64,000 bases of DNA from Rhodosorus marinus (lineage: Eukaryota > Rhodophyta > Stylonematophyceae > Stylonematales > Stylonemataceae). Positions 1-9,459 of this stretch are shown here, in pieces; positions within the stretch are counted from its first letter, which is position 1; every line of letters begins with the position of its first letter. The position numbers and the translations under genes were made by a program. The notes beneath the pieces are model-generated. The model was not told where the DNA came from. It saw nothing but the letters and a program-made list of their open reading frames with translations, and did no database searches. The stretch covers positions 124,001-188,000 of the forward strand of contig JAMWBK010000005.1 of NCBI GenBank assembly GCA_029953675.1, given 5' to 3'.

Positions 1-545
1 CGTCATAACTTCCTGGCAGTCGACCGTTACGGTAACCGGTTTCGGGGGCGAGGTGGTTGCCTACGGCCTGGCGCGGGAGATCATGCGGAGATGGTGCAGA
101 ATTCGTAGTAGCGGCTCCACCTTCCCACATACCCGGTTTCCGGGACAACTCCGTAAGGCGTCCGGTGACGCCTTGCAGCTCTTGCGAGCTGTTGACTCGC
201 GAGTACAGTTGAAAAACTGCTTTGTAGAAGTCTGTAATTTCGGACGCAGCGATGCCCAGGTCCTGGTAGCATCTGTCGAAGCTACGCAGTTGATGCAAGA
301 ATGTGGCTACCGGGTCGGTTGCGGCTGCAGACTCGGTCCGCGTTCTTGCTTGAACATGGCCTGCTTGTGGTTCCGTCGGTGCCTCCTGCACGTCGCCATC
401 AGACTGGTGCTGGTGCCTTTGCAAAACTGCCCGGGTGCCCGAGGGGTCCGGGCCGTGAATGACAAGAGGTTCGGGGTACGGGCCGCGTACCTCCCTCACA
501 ATCATCTTCGGACTCTCTTACGAACTTTTCCTTTTGTCTTCACGC
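1..545 (-). mobile_element. 5' leader region of an RLE-A retrotransposon (partial)
   Basis: The first ~265 bases closely match 34195-34470, which lies just upstream of ORF1 in the RLE-A copy at 30045-34470, so this is the 5' leader of a second copy in the same (minus) orientation. It runs further upstream than that copy does. Its outer end near 545 directly abuts the 3' tail of another element, which places this element head-to-tail behind its neighbour. ORF1 would lie outside the window. The open frames here show no recognisable domain and I treat them as leader sequence. Confidence 0.6.
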
Positions 546-684
546 CAGACTAACCCCAGACTAACGTCAGACTAACGTAACTGTAAGCTTTATTGGGCAG
601 CCGCCTAACCGTGGTCCCAGACTAACGTAACCGTAAAATTTACTGGGCAGCTGCCTACTGCAGCGTATCAAACCCCAGATTAAC
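546..684 (-). repeat. Chain of nested RLE-A 3' tails
   Basis: Two very short 5'-truncated copies follow one another (minus orientation). Each is only the last ~60 nt of the element (GCAGCTGCCCAGTAAA, then CGGTTAC), and each ends in a version of GTTAGTCTGGGG. The joins fall directly after the motif, as if each insertion used the end of the previous one as its target. The motif at 673-684 reads GTTAATCTGGGG on the minus strand. Confidence 0.65.
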
Positions 685-1535
685 GTAACGGTAAGCTTTA
701 CTGGGCAGCTGCCTACTGCAGCGCAACACTACGTCTAATCCTATCTAGGGAAAAACTTACTGGAACCCCGCTACCGGGGTCTCATGCTACGTTCAAAAGA
801 AAAAACAGGCACCAGCGGATTCTCCAACTGGTCCACGCGCAAAGCGCCTAGTGCTATCTCTGCGTTACCTCGCCATAGTTGCCGGTTTATCTGGGATCTC
901 ACGTCTCTCAGCTCCTCACTCCTGTGCAGTAGGTGTTTGCAGCTGTCGCGGAGGAACTCTTGTGCTATTTGCCCCGTACGCCCAAACGTCTCTATCGCTA
1001 TCGGGATGAACTTGTCATCCGGTTTCTCGATCACCATCGCTTCCTTGTAGTGAGCGATTTTCCACTTCTCCGCAGCTCTCGCCGCGTATCCGCTATCATC
1101 TTGGCTCCGCCGCAAATATTTTCCCTGTAATGGTGACACCACAGTCACATCCAGCGCATACCTTTGTTTGGTCCTCGGATGCCTAGCAACGATATCAGGT
1201 CGCAGTCCGTAGTTCTCGAAGTACCCCTCAGGTTCTTGCTCTACTTCCATGAACTTCCATCGCCTCAGCCACCGTGCCAGCTCTCTGCAGATTTCGTCGT
1301 GCCTACGTTGCCACAGTCCAGTTGATGTTGGGCAGTGATGAAACCGTTGTACCCCAGTCCTTCCGTGTTTACTCCGGCAACTAGTGCACTTCTCGGTGGT
1401 CCGCAATCCCGGAATTGGCAGCCCCAGCAGTTGTCGACGTTTACCTGCATCTCAACCGCACTCAATTTTTTCGGTGTCAGCGTTGGTATTTCACGCAGCC
1501 AGACTCCCGACCCGGATCCCGCGGCGGGGGAGTAA
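685..1535 (-). pseudogene. RLE-A ORF2 C-terminus (zinc finger and endonuclease), 5'-truncated
   Basis: The 211-residue frame at 771-1406 is the C-terminal part of a non-LTR retrotransposon polyprotein. A CX2C...H...H zinc finger (CTSC...RFHHC) is followed by the RLE core RPDIVARHP, about 13 residues, then LDVTVVSP, typical of R2-like PD-(D/E)XK endonucleases. Upstream codons (GSGVWLRE, MQVNV) continue to about 1525 but a one-base loss near 1429 breaks the frame there. After the stop comes a 3' UTR with a GC hairpin (ACCCCGCTACCGGGGT on the plus strand) and the CGGTTAC end at 685-690. The RT is missing. It is fused upstream to a U2 snRNA copy. Confidence 0.8.
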
Positions 1536-1540
1536 AAGAG

Positions 1541-1730
1541 GTGCTCCGCAACAGAAAGCAGTGCAAGATCTGAGCAAAGCGCGGTAAACGGGCGTGGCAA
1601 GCCACTAAACAAACATAAACCCCTCCAGAAAAATATTTGTAACAAAAGCATCTAAAATTTAGATGCATCAAGTTGCTACACTTGATAGAACAGATACTAC
1701 ACTTGATCTTAGCCAAAAGGCCGAGAAGAT
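1541..1730 (-). ncRNA. U2 spliceosomal snRNA sequence, fused to RLE-A
   Basis: Read on the minus strand from 1730, this has the U2 landmarks in order: the conserved 5' region (TTCTCGGCCTTTTGGCTAAG), then ATCAAGTGTAGTATCTGTTCT, which contains the GTAGTA branch-point-recognition sequence; stem IIa (ATCAAGT/ACTTGAT); stem IIb (GCATCTAAA/TTTAGATGC); an Sm-like site (AAATATTTTTCTGG); and a 3' stem-loop with TTGCACTGC. The 190-nt length fits U2 (188 nt in human). The 5' end abuts directly, with no promoter-like spacer, the 3' tail of another retroelement at 1731. The 3' end runs into a truncated RLE-A after ~15 unassigned bases (1526-1540). I read it as a retro-inserted U2 copy rather than the working gene, although the sequence itself looks undamaged. 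Confidence 0.88.
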
Positions 1731-1875
1731 CCCCAGACTAACGTAACCGTAAACTTTACTGGGCAGCTGCCTACTGCAGCGTATCACTAGTGCTACTACT
1801 ATCTAGGGAAAAGCTTACGCTAACCCCGCTACCGGGGTCTCATGCTACATAAGAAAAAACTGGGACCAGTGGACC
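1731..1875 (-). mobile_element. RLE-A 3'-end fragment
   Basis: This is the last ~145 nt of an RLE-A element in minus orientation: the final codons, the stop, the GC hairpin, the GCAGCTGCC tail and CGGTTAC. It ends with the 12-bp motif at 1731-1742. Its 5' end meets another A fragment head-to-head near 1875. Confidence 0.7.
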
Positions 1876-2600
1876 CTAGACTACTTTCTACGCTGCCTCG
1901 CCTACCCCTTTGGAAGAACACTTGCACGGGAAGCGGACGCCCGGACGCGTTATCACCTCGATACGCTATTTGGAGGCCTCACTACTACGGCCATCGAGGA
2001 CCCTGACTACGAAAACTCTACACTAGCCCAGATCGCACTCCCATGTCGATGGGGAGGACTGGGATTCGCTACTAGACATCGGATCCAGCCCATCGCCTTC
2101 TACTCGGCCCGGTGCGAAACTTTCGAAGGTAATATATAAATAACGGGGAATGGCCATATCTCACAGAGGTACAAGAGCAATCATCTTCAGAGGTACCTGC
2201 AGACACACACACACTGAGGAGAATCCAAAGGTCGACAGCACAGCTTCCTGACCAAATCCGCGCGTCTGCAGCAGCAACAACGCAGACTGCGCCCAGAGGC
2301 CCCCGAGCGAATCAAGACCTTGGCCACCCTGAAGCAGAGAACCGAAACCGCCGCAGGAGCAGAAGAAGCCCGACCATGGAAACATGGTTCCATTCAACAA
2401 ACCCTCTCCAGAGAGGCACACTATGCAGCTTTCCAAAGACTAGTATCGAGCAAATCTTGGCTGAAGATCGGGCCAGAATTCGGTCCGCAGTCGGAGCTGG
2501 ATCAGGAGTGTGGTTACGGGAAATGCCGACGCTCGCCCCAAACTGAGTACAGTAGAACTGCAAGTGAATGTACGACAGCTGTTGGGTTTGCCGATACCGG
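1876..2600 (+). pseudogene. RLE-A ORF2 fragment, left half (split by the gypsy insertion)
   Basis: The plus strand encodes the region downstream of the RT active site of an RLE-A polyprotein (motifs LAREADARTRYHL, IALPCRWGGLGFATR, LSREAH), with frameshifts. It starts abruptly at the codons for LDY and stops at 2600, in the codons for LPIP, where the gypsy LTR begins. The same copy resumes at 7591. Confidence 0.75.
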
Positions 2601-2900
2601 TGTAACGATTCAGGTTTCCAACTGTCCGGATCCAAGTTATTTCCCAAACCTCCACTATTTTTTATGTTTTTCTTATCTTGGATACCTGCCTCTAGCTCTC
2701 ATCTTAGGAAGGAAGGTCGTAACTCTCGTATTTATAGTCTTCTGACCCATGACCTGGGTATGCTAGATTACTATTATTAGCCAAGACCGTACCATATCTT
2801 GCCCGCTGCGAGCCATCTTGGCCTTACCAGTTTTTGTACCCATTCTGGTTATTTTTAGCTCACCGATACGTTTAGCCAGATGTCAGGTCAGGACGTCACA
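2601..2900 (-). repeat. 3' LTR of the gypsy element
   Basis: On the minus strand it begins TGTGACGTCC and ends CGTTACA, with the usual TG...CA ends. It is nearly identical to 7291-7590. Confidence 0.93.
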
Positions 2901-2912
2901 CTCCTCCCCACT
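2901..2912 (-). promoter_or_regulatory. Polypurine tract
   Basis: The minus strand reads GTGGGGAGGAG directly before the 3' LTR. This is the expected position and composition of the primer for plus-strand DNA synthesis. Confidence 0.7.
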
Positions 2913-2923
2913 GAAAGAGAGAG

Positions 2924-5900
2924 CTACCCGGTTGCTGAAGAGGCTGCTCTATGAAGGTTAACATAGTATCTAATTTGCTTCCGAGTATTCTGATTCTGAG
3001 GTAGTTGATGGTAAGGTAACCATCTCAAGTCATCGGTGGTCTCACCTTGGAAGTAAACGAAATATTCGTCCAGCTGCGCAGCATTCAGTCGATGCCCAAG
3101 TACTGACTTAATCTCTCTTTGTGAATAAGTGGGTAGAAACGCTGTCGTCTTAGGAGTACTTCCTGGTTCAGGTCCATTAAATTTCCGCAAGAGAGATACG
3201 TGGAAAACGTCGTGAATGTCCTGCTTTCCTCCCAGATCCAACTTGTAAGCGACTTCTCCGATTTTTCGTAGAATCTTAAAAGGTCCAATATATCGGGGTC
3301 GAAAAACGTTTGAACCTGGAAGTTGGAGATTCTGTGTAGATAAAAGGACATAATTTCCTACTTCGTAGCTGATCTCCTTTCCTCGATCATAGTAATGACG
3401 TTGACATTCTTGGGCGTAACGTAGGTTAGCTTTTGCGAGCAACCGTTGGTCCTGTTGTTGTTGCATCATAACTGTGGCGGCCTCAGGTAGTGGTCGGGAG
3501 GGATTTTCGCTGGCGGGAACTGTGATGTCAAAAGGTAATCTCGGATTCGCGCCATAAAGCAACTCGAAAGGCGAGAATTGCGTTGAGTCTGAAACCTGGC
3601 AGTTGTAAGCTAGCTCTGCAATTGGAAGGTCGGTCGCCCAGGTCGAGGTTGTTGAATTACATCTCAGGTATGTCTTGAACGTCTGGTTCGTTCGCTCGGT
3701 TTGTCCGTCTGTTTGCGGATGATACGCCGTGCTTAGTTTCTGCTGGATCTTTATCAGCCTCATTAATTCCTTCCAAAAATGCCCCGTGAATTTTGAATCT
3801 CGATCCGAAACAATATTTTCAGGTACCCCCGCGAACCTAATCCAATGACGCATGAATAACTTCGCGGTTGTCTGTGCAGTCGCCGTTGTCGTTGTTGGAA
3901 GGAAACGGGCGTATTTGGAGAACCGATCGACAATGACAAGGATCGCGTCAAAGCCTTCGGTGGTCGTCGGTAAGGCCGTAATGAAATCCATAGAAATGGA
4001 TTGGAACTTACTATCAGGTATCGGCAAAGGTTGTAGCTTTCCTGCTGAGTATCGCAGTGGCTTCTGTTTCTGGCAGACTTCGCAGGTTCGTAGGACGTCT
4101 TCAATATCCCGCTTTAACGTCGGCCAGTAGTATTTCCGCTTTAGTAGACTGATGGTCTTCGTGATTCCGAAATGACCACCCGTAGGTTCCGTGTGGTAGC
4201 TTTCCAAAAGTTCGGGTACCATGGAGTCTGGTATACAGATTCGGTGATGCCGGTACAGGACGTCGCCCCTTCTGATAAAACCTTGCTCCCGATACTTCGG
4301 AGGACTTTGATAGATCTCCGCAAACTCAGGGTCTTCGAGGTACGCCTGCGACCAGTCCACATCGGTCGTGATAGTGGACTCAACCATCTGTTGCACGGCA
4401 TGACGACTTAACGCATCCGCAATATTCTCCTTGCCTTTTTTATACTCTATCGTAAAGGAGAAGGGCAACAGCCGGTTGACGTAACGTGCTTGCCGTTTGG
4501 TGAGTTCCTTCTGAGAGCGAAGGAACCTCAGCGGGTGGTGGTCCGTCCGAACGGTGAATTCTGAGCCCTCCAGATACATTCTCCAATTTAGGATCGCAGC
4601 TGATAATGCGAATAATTCCTTCTCATAGGTCGAGTATCTGGTCTCGGCTCCAGAAAATCGTTTGGAAAAATAAGCGATGGGGTGCTCGCCATCGTCGAAC
4701 CGTTGAAGGAGGACGGCCCCCATACCTTGATTACTGGCGTCTGTATGTACAATGAAGGTGCGTTGGAAGTCTGGTGTACGAAGCACGGGTTGTTCAGTAA
4801 TCTGCTGCTTCAATATCTCGAATGCTTTTTGCTGTTCTGGGCCCCACTCAAACTTGACTTCGTTCTTGGTTAATGCAGTCAAAGGTGCCGTAGTCATGCT
4901 AAACTTCGGAATGTAATTTCGTAGGTAATTTGCGAAACCCATGAAAGAACGTATATCTTTAACGTTCTGAGGGGTTGCCCACTGCCGTATCGCTTCTACC
5001 TTAGCAGGATCTGGTCGTCGGGTTCCGCTACCCACTAGATGTCCGAGGTAACAAGTTTCGGGTACTCCGAACGTACATTTAAATGATTTCGCGTACAATT
5101 TATGCGCCCGTAGTTTGTCGAAGACTAAATTCAGATGTACTCGGTGTGTCTCCAGGTTTTGCGAGTAGACAACAATGTCGTCAAAGAAAATTTTGACAAA
5201 GTTATTTAGCTCGCTGAAGAATATGTGGTTCAACAGTCGGGTGAACACTGCGGGTGCGTTCTTCAACCCGAAGGGCATGACTAGCCATTCGTACAGTCCG
5301 AATGGTGTCGTGAAGGCTGTTTTCGGTACGTCGCCTTCATTCACCCGCAACTGCCAGTAGCCACCTCTGAGGTCAATTACACTCAGGTATTATGCAGATC
5401 CCAATGCGTCTAGGCAGTCCTCAATGCGCGGCGGACTTGTTTGATTGGTGATGGTTTGTAAATTCAACCGTCGATAATCAATACAAAGTCTCTTGCTTCC
5501 ATCCTTCTTATCCACGAATAGACAGGGCGACGCGAAAGGAGATGAACTTGGTCGAATCAACTTCCTCTCCAATAACTTTTGTAATTGCCTCTTAAGCTCT
5601 TGTTGATCGGGCAGGCTCATGCGGTAGGGCCGTTGCACCGCTGGTTCTGCTCCGGGTACTAGCTCGATCCCAAAGTTGACCTCACGCCAGGGAGGTAACT
5701 CATTGATCGTATCCGCAAAGACGTCCGGGTAAGCTGTAGTGATATGTTCCGTCAATTGTTTTTCTTCATTTTTTCGTTGGTTGTTCCATGCAGTAGCTTC
5801 TGGTTGTTTCATACGTTCTGTTATCTGGCCAAGGTTCACTTCCTTATCAATTTCCTCATCAAGATGTTTTTCTGACTCATTTTCAGGTTCATCAGGGTTT

Positions 5901-6292
5901 TCAGGATCGTCAGAGTTTATGTCTGACACTGCCTCTGGCATCAGGGTTAGGGTTTGTTCCGGTATCAAAATTAAAGTCTGGTTCTGGAGATCCAATTGTG
6001 CGTTAAGACTTTTCAGAAAGTCTCTTCCTAGGTATCCAGGGCTTGCGGCGTCCTTCACAATATAGGGTTGCCAATTGAAGCTATGACCGCCGAGTTGTAA
6101 GGTCATTTTGGCCTTGCCCAATATTTCTATTGACGCGCCCGGGTAGGCTGTGTCCAATTTCCCGTGTTGAGTCGAAATTGTTGGAGTGACGTCCGGTCTC
6201 CCTCTCAAGACGGAATGACTGCTCCCTGTATCGACGAGCAGTGTAACGGCCTTACCATTCACCAAGCCAGGTACCGTCATATCATTATTCAT
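2924..6292 (-). pseudogene. pol: gypsy pol: protease, reverse transcriptase, RNase H, integrase, chromodomain-like end; one in-frame stop
   Basis: One reading frame is interrupted once, by TAA at 5390-5392. The first part (300 codons) has an aspartic protease motif (LVDTGSSHSVL) and the RT start (DKKDGSKRLCIDYRRLN). The second (808 codons) has the RT catalytic box FFDDIVVYS, RNase H (HTDASNQGMGAVL), an integrase HHCC finger, and the DDE core with the YHPQTDGQTERTN motif. The C-terminus (VLGHR...EYFVYFQG...LRWLP) resembles a degenerate chromodomain. The codons right after the stop continue the RT fingers/palm (IDLRGGYWQLRV), so the stop is a recent nonsense mutation or sequencing error rather than a gene boundary. 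pol lies in the -1 frame relative to gag; its open frame extends upstream of the ATG at 6292 into the gag end, so -1 frameshifting is possible (inference). Confidence 0.9.
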
Positions 6293-6333
6293 CTGGATCG
6301 AGACGCCTTTTCTTGCAGCAGTGGCGGCGTCGG

Positions 6334-7107
6334 TTACTGCTGCGTTCGCGGCGGAGCCGATTTCGAGACCGTCATGTCTCGGTCAGGATTATCCCAACAG
6401 ATGCGTTGGGTATGGCCCGTCTTGCCGCAGTAGTTACAGATTATGTTCGCATATTTGCTTCGGTTGAGCTCTTGCGTCCTTGGTGGATATTGACGTCCCG
6501 AACGGGTTTGTCTGCTCGCAGAAGGAGTCGCCCTTGGTACCGGTTTTGGTTGTTCGTAGGGCGTCTGTTCCTTACGCGAATTTGAGCTGCAACTCGCAAT
6601 GTCCGCTCCTTCGATCTTAAGGGCCAGGGCCTGAGCCTCTTCGAAGGTGGTTATATCTTGAATGTAAATATATTTCTTGAAGTCTGGTTGCAACCCTTCC
6701 ACGAAGCGATCAAATTTCTCCGAGTCTGATATTTCTCCAACCTGGATCAAGCATTTGTTAAAATACGCTGTATAGGCGGCGACCGTTGTGCGTTGTACGG
6801 CGCGTGCCAATTGCTGCTTGGCGCGGATCTTCGCGTCAGCCGGGTAAAATTGGGATTTTAACGCTTCCTCAAATCCGGCGTAGTGTAGGGGTCTTTTCGC
6901 GTCCGGGATGAGGGACCACCAGTAGGAGGCGTCCCCTGTGAGGTAACCCTCCGCCAAAGTAATTTTGTAGTCATCGTCGTTGTCGGGCAATCGGGCTAAT
7001 TTGAAATAAGTCCGAAGGTTGTTCAGGAAGGTGCTTATGACGAGCGCGTCCCGCTTGCCATCGTATGCCTTAGGCTGCGGTGCTTGAATCTTTATCAAAG
7101 ATGCCAT
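6334..7107 (-). CDS. gag: gypsy gag polyprotein with CCHC zinc knuckle
   Basis: This is a 257-residue structural protein of the retrotransposon particle. The middle matches the retrotransposon gag pattern (TFLNNLRTYFKLARL, then AEGYLTGDASYWW, and FEEALKSQFYP). The C-terminus has one zinc knuckle, CNYCGKTGHTQRIC (CX2CX4HX4C), followed by a short basic tail. The start is the first ATG after the leader, 183 bases inside the 5' LTR. The frame is intact, so this copy could still make Gag. Confidence 0.9.
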   Translation of the reverse strand: MASLIKIQAPQPKAYDGKRDALVISTFLNNLRTYFKLARLPDNDDDYKITLAEGYLTGDASYWWSLIPDAKRPLHYAGFEEALKSQFYPADAKIRAKQQLARAVQRTTVAAYTAYFNKCLIQVGEISDSEKFDRFVEGLQPDFKKYIYIQDITTFEEAQALALKIEGADIASCSSNSRKEQTPYEQPKPVPRATPSASRQTRSGRQYPPRTQELNRSKYANIICNYCGKTGHTQRICWDNPDRDMTVSKSAPPRTQQ

Positions 7108-7290
7108 TCTCGTTCAAGTTTTCTGATTCTCTGGTTAAAAAGGTCAATTGCCGTTTGTTGATAGGCTAACTGCTTCTGGGTCGTCGTCTTTGAAGGTGTT
7201 ATAGGATATTCCTCTGGTTCTGAAGTTTCAGGAGTTCCTCTGGTTTCGGGGTTCAGGTTCCGTCAATCGCAACACATGCGATGAGACCAA
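7108..7290 (-). other. gypsy 5' leader with primer-binding region
   Basis: This is non-coding DNA between the 5' LTR and gag. On the minus strand it starts TTGGTCTCATCGCATG. The TGG one base after the LTR would pair with a tRNA 3'-CCA, as expected of a primer-binding site. I could not assign the tRNA. Confidence 0.55.
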
Positions 7291-7590
7291 TGTAACGATT
7301 CAGGTTTCCAACTGTCCGGATCCAAGTTATTTCCCAAACCTCCACTATTTTTTATGTTTTTCTTATCTTGGATACCTGCCTCTAGCTCTCATCCTAGGAA
7401 GGAAGGTCGTAACTCTCGTATTTATAGTCTTCTGACCCATGACCTGGGTATGCTAGATTACTATTATTAGCCAAGACCGTACCATATCTTGCCCGCTGCG
7501 AGCCATCTTGGCCTTACCAGTTTTTGTACCCATTCTGGTTATTTTTAGCTCACCGATACGTTTAGCCAGATGTCAGGTCAGGACGTCACA
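7291..7590 (-). repeat. 5' LTR of the gypsy element
   Basis: This is the second copy of the 300-bp LTR. It is the one expected to drive transcription leftward through gag and pol. Confidence 0.93.
7419..7427 (-). promoter_or_regulatory. TATA box in the 5' LTR
   Basis: The minus strand reads CTATAAATA inside the LTR (the 3' LTR has the same at 2729-2737). It is a plausible core promoter for the element. Confidence 0.55.
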
Positions 7591-8345
7591 AGCGGCAATA
7601 CGGACGTCCGGGAAGTGTACTAGTTGTGGTAGTACTCATGGTACTAACGGCGTAAAAAGGTTTCACCACTGCCCAACATCGACGGGACTATGGCAGCGAA
7701 GGCACGACGAAATCTGTACGAAGCTGGCGCGATGGCTGAATGCTGGAATTTCATCGACATTAAGCAAGAACCGGAGGGGTACTTCGAGAACTACCGACTA
7801 AGACCGGATATAATTGCAACTCATCCCAGGACGTTCCAAAGGTATGCGCTGGATGTGACGGTTACATCGCCGTGCAGGAGAAAAACGTGAATCGGAGTGG
7901 GTCAGAGAACGGATATGCAGCGAAAAGAGCGGAGAGGTGGAAAATGGCGCATTACAAAGAGGCTATGTCAGTGGAGAAGCCAGATGACAAGCTCATTCCC
8001 ATTGCGATCGAGAGCTTTAGGCGTACAGGACAAATGGCGCAAGAATTTCTACGAGATAGATGCAAGTATTTGTTGCACCGGAGCCTAGAACTGAGCCTAG
8101 AACTGAGGGATGTTCGGGCTCAGATCAACCGCAAATTATGGCAGGGGAACGCGGAGATAGCGATAGGCGCTCTCCGAGTGAACCAGTTGGCGAATGCACT
8201 GGTCCCTGTTTTTCCTTTCGAACGTAGCATGAGACCCCGGTAGCGGGGTTGGCGTAAGCTCTTCCCTAGATAGTAGTAGCACTAGTGATACGCTGCAGTA
8301 GGCAGCTGCCCGGTAAAGTTTACGGTTACGTTAGTCCGGGCTAAC
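7591..8345 (+). pseudogene. RLE-A ORF2 fragment, right half, with 3' tail
   Basis: This continues the copy broken at 2600. It has the zinc finger (CTSCGSTHG...RFHHC), the LWQRRHDEI motif, the RLE motif (RPDIIATHP...ALDVTVTSP) and a C-terminal frame at 7872-8243 ending RSMRPR. At least two frame breaks (near 7740 and 7880) make it non-functional. The 3' UTR ends CGGTTAC then GTTAGTCCGGG. Confidence 0.78.
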
Positions 8346-8760
8346 CCCAGACGGGACAGATGGCACAGGAGTTTCTCCGGGACAGCTGTAAACACCTATT
8401 GCACAGGAGATGATCCGTTTATTCAGAGGCTAACTACCCTGATAAGCGAGAGACAAGACGCTGATGACGCGCGTCCACAAACAAAGAAGAATTGGAGCGC
8501 CACAGGGTCAAAGAAAGCTCCGTGAGCAGACTATCTAAACGCCCTGGGTCGGAGCGAGGAGCTGAGCGATGTAAGATCGCAGATCAACAGGCAACTTTGG
8601 CGAGGTAATGCAGAGATAGCCCTAGGCGCTTTGCGCGTGGACCAGTTGGAAAATCCACTGGTCCCTCTTTTTTCTTTTGAACGTAGCATGAGACCCCGGT
8701 AGCGGGGTTCGGGTAAGTATTCCCCTAGATAGCCGTTAGTCTGGTCCGTAGCCGTAAGCT
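8346..8760 (+). pseudogene. Rearranged RLE-A 3' fragment with a ~140-bp insert
   Basis: An A fragment (codons for TGQMAQEFLRDSCKHLLHR) is interrupted from about 8413 to 8552 by sequence absent from other A copies, and resumes with SEELSDVRSQINRQLW through the stop, hairpin and tail. Short similar bases (GGAG) flank the insert. It is non-functional. Confidence 0.6.
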
Positions 8761-9065
8761 TTACCCCAGACTAACCTAATCGTAAGCTTTACTGGGCAGC
8801 TGCCTACTGCAGCGTAAGACTACTTCTATCGCTATCTAGGGGAATACTTACCCGAACCCCGCTACCGGGGTCTCATGCTACGTTCAAAAGAAAATAGAGG
8901 GACCAGTGGATTCTCCAACTGGTCCACGCGCAAAGCGCCTAGGGCTATCTCTCTGCATTACCTCGCCAAAGTTGCCTGTTGATCTGCGATCTTACATCGC
9001 TCAGCTCCTCGCTCCTGTGCAATAGGTGTTTGCAGCTGTCCCGGAGAAATGTGTCCCGTCTGGGG
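8761..9065 (-). mobile_element. RLE-A 3'-end fragment
   Basis: This has the C-terminal ~50 codons, stop, hairpin and GCAGCTGCC tail of RLE-A in minus orientation. It is tail-to-tail with the preceding plus-strand fragment and head-to-head with the next one. Confidence 0.65.
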
Positions 9066-9390
9066 TAGTAGGCAGCTGCCCAGTAAAGCTTACGGTTACC
9101 CAATGACACAAGAGTTCCTCCGCGACAGCTGCAAACACTTACTGCACAGGAGTGAGGAGCTGAGAGATGTGAGATCGCAGATGAACCGGCAACTATGGCG
9201 AGGTAATGCAGAGATAGCACTAGGCGCTTTGCGCGTGGACCAGTTGGAGAATCCGCTGGTGCCTGTTTTTTCTTGAACGTAGCATGAGACCCCGGTAGCG
9301 GGGTTCCAGTAAGTTTCTCCCTAGATATGATTAGACGTAGTGTTGCGCTGCAGTAGGCAGCTGCCCAGTAAAGCTTACGGTTACCCCAGA
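9066..9390 (+). mobile_element. RLE-A 3'-end fragment
   Basis: A short tail piece (9066-9100, ending CGGTTAC) is followed by codons for QEFLRDSCKHLLHRSEELRDVRS... to the stop near 9276 and the normal tail, ending CGGTTAC at about 9384. A few inverted-motif bases follow to 9459. Confidence 0.62.
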
Positions 9391-9459
9391 CTAAAATAAC
9401 CCCGTAACCCATGCTCTACCGACTCCCTCACCGAGCAAATCCTACATGTGAACGAATGG

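Larger units (their letters stand above)
2601..7590 (-). mobile_element. Ty3/gypsy LTR retrotransposon (chromovirus-like), complete
   Basis: Two 300-bp direct LTRs (2601-2900 and 7291-7590) enclose gag and pol in minus orientation. The LTRs differ at one base that I could find (T at 2704, C at 7394), so the insertion is recent. The flanks ACCGG (2596-2600) and AGCGG (7591-7595) look like a 5-bp target duplication with one change. The domain order protease, RT, RNase H, integrase defines Ty3/gypsy. The element interrupts an RLE-A copy. Confidence 0.93.

Noticed and set aside
53-553. 166-codon plus-strand frame
   Set aside because: It is antisense to the RLE-A leader, no motif is visible, and the matching segment at 34.2 kb does not keep the frame.
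1541-1730. U2 sequence as the functional U2 snRNA gene
   Set aside because: Its 5' end directly abuts a retroelement tail with no room for promoter elements, it is fused to a truncated element, and the pair is flanked by direct repeats. A retro-copy explains this better.
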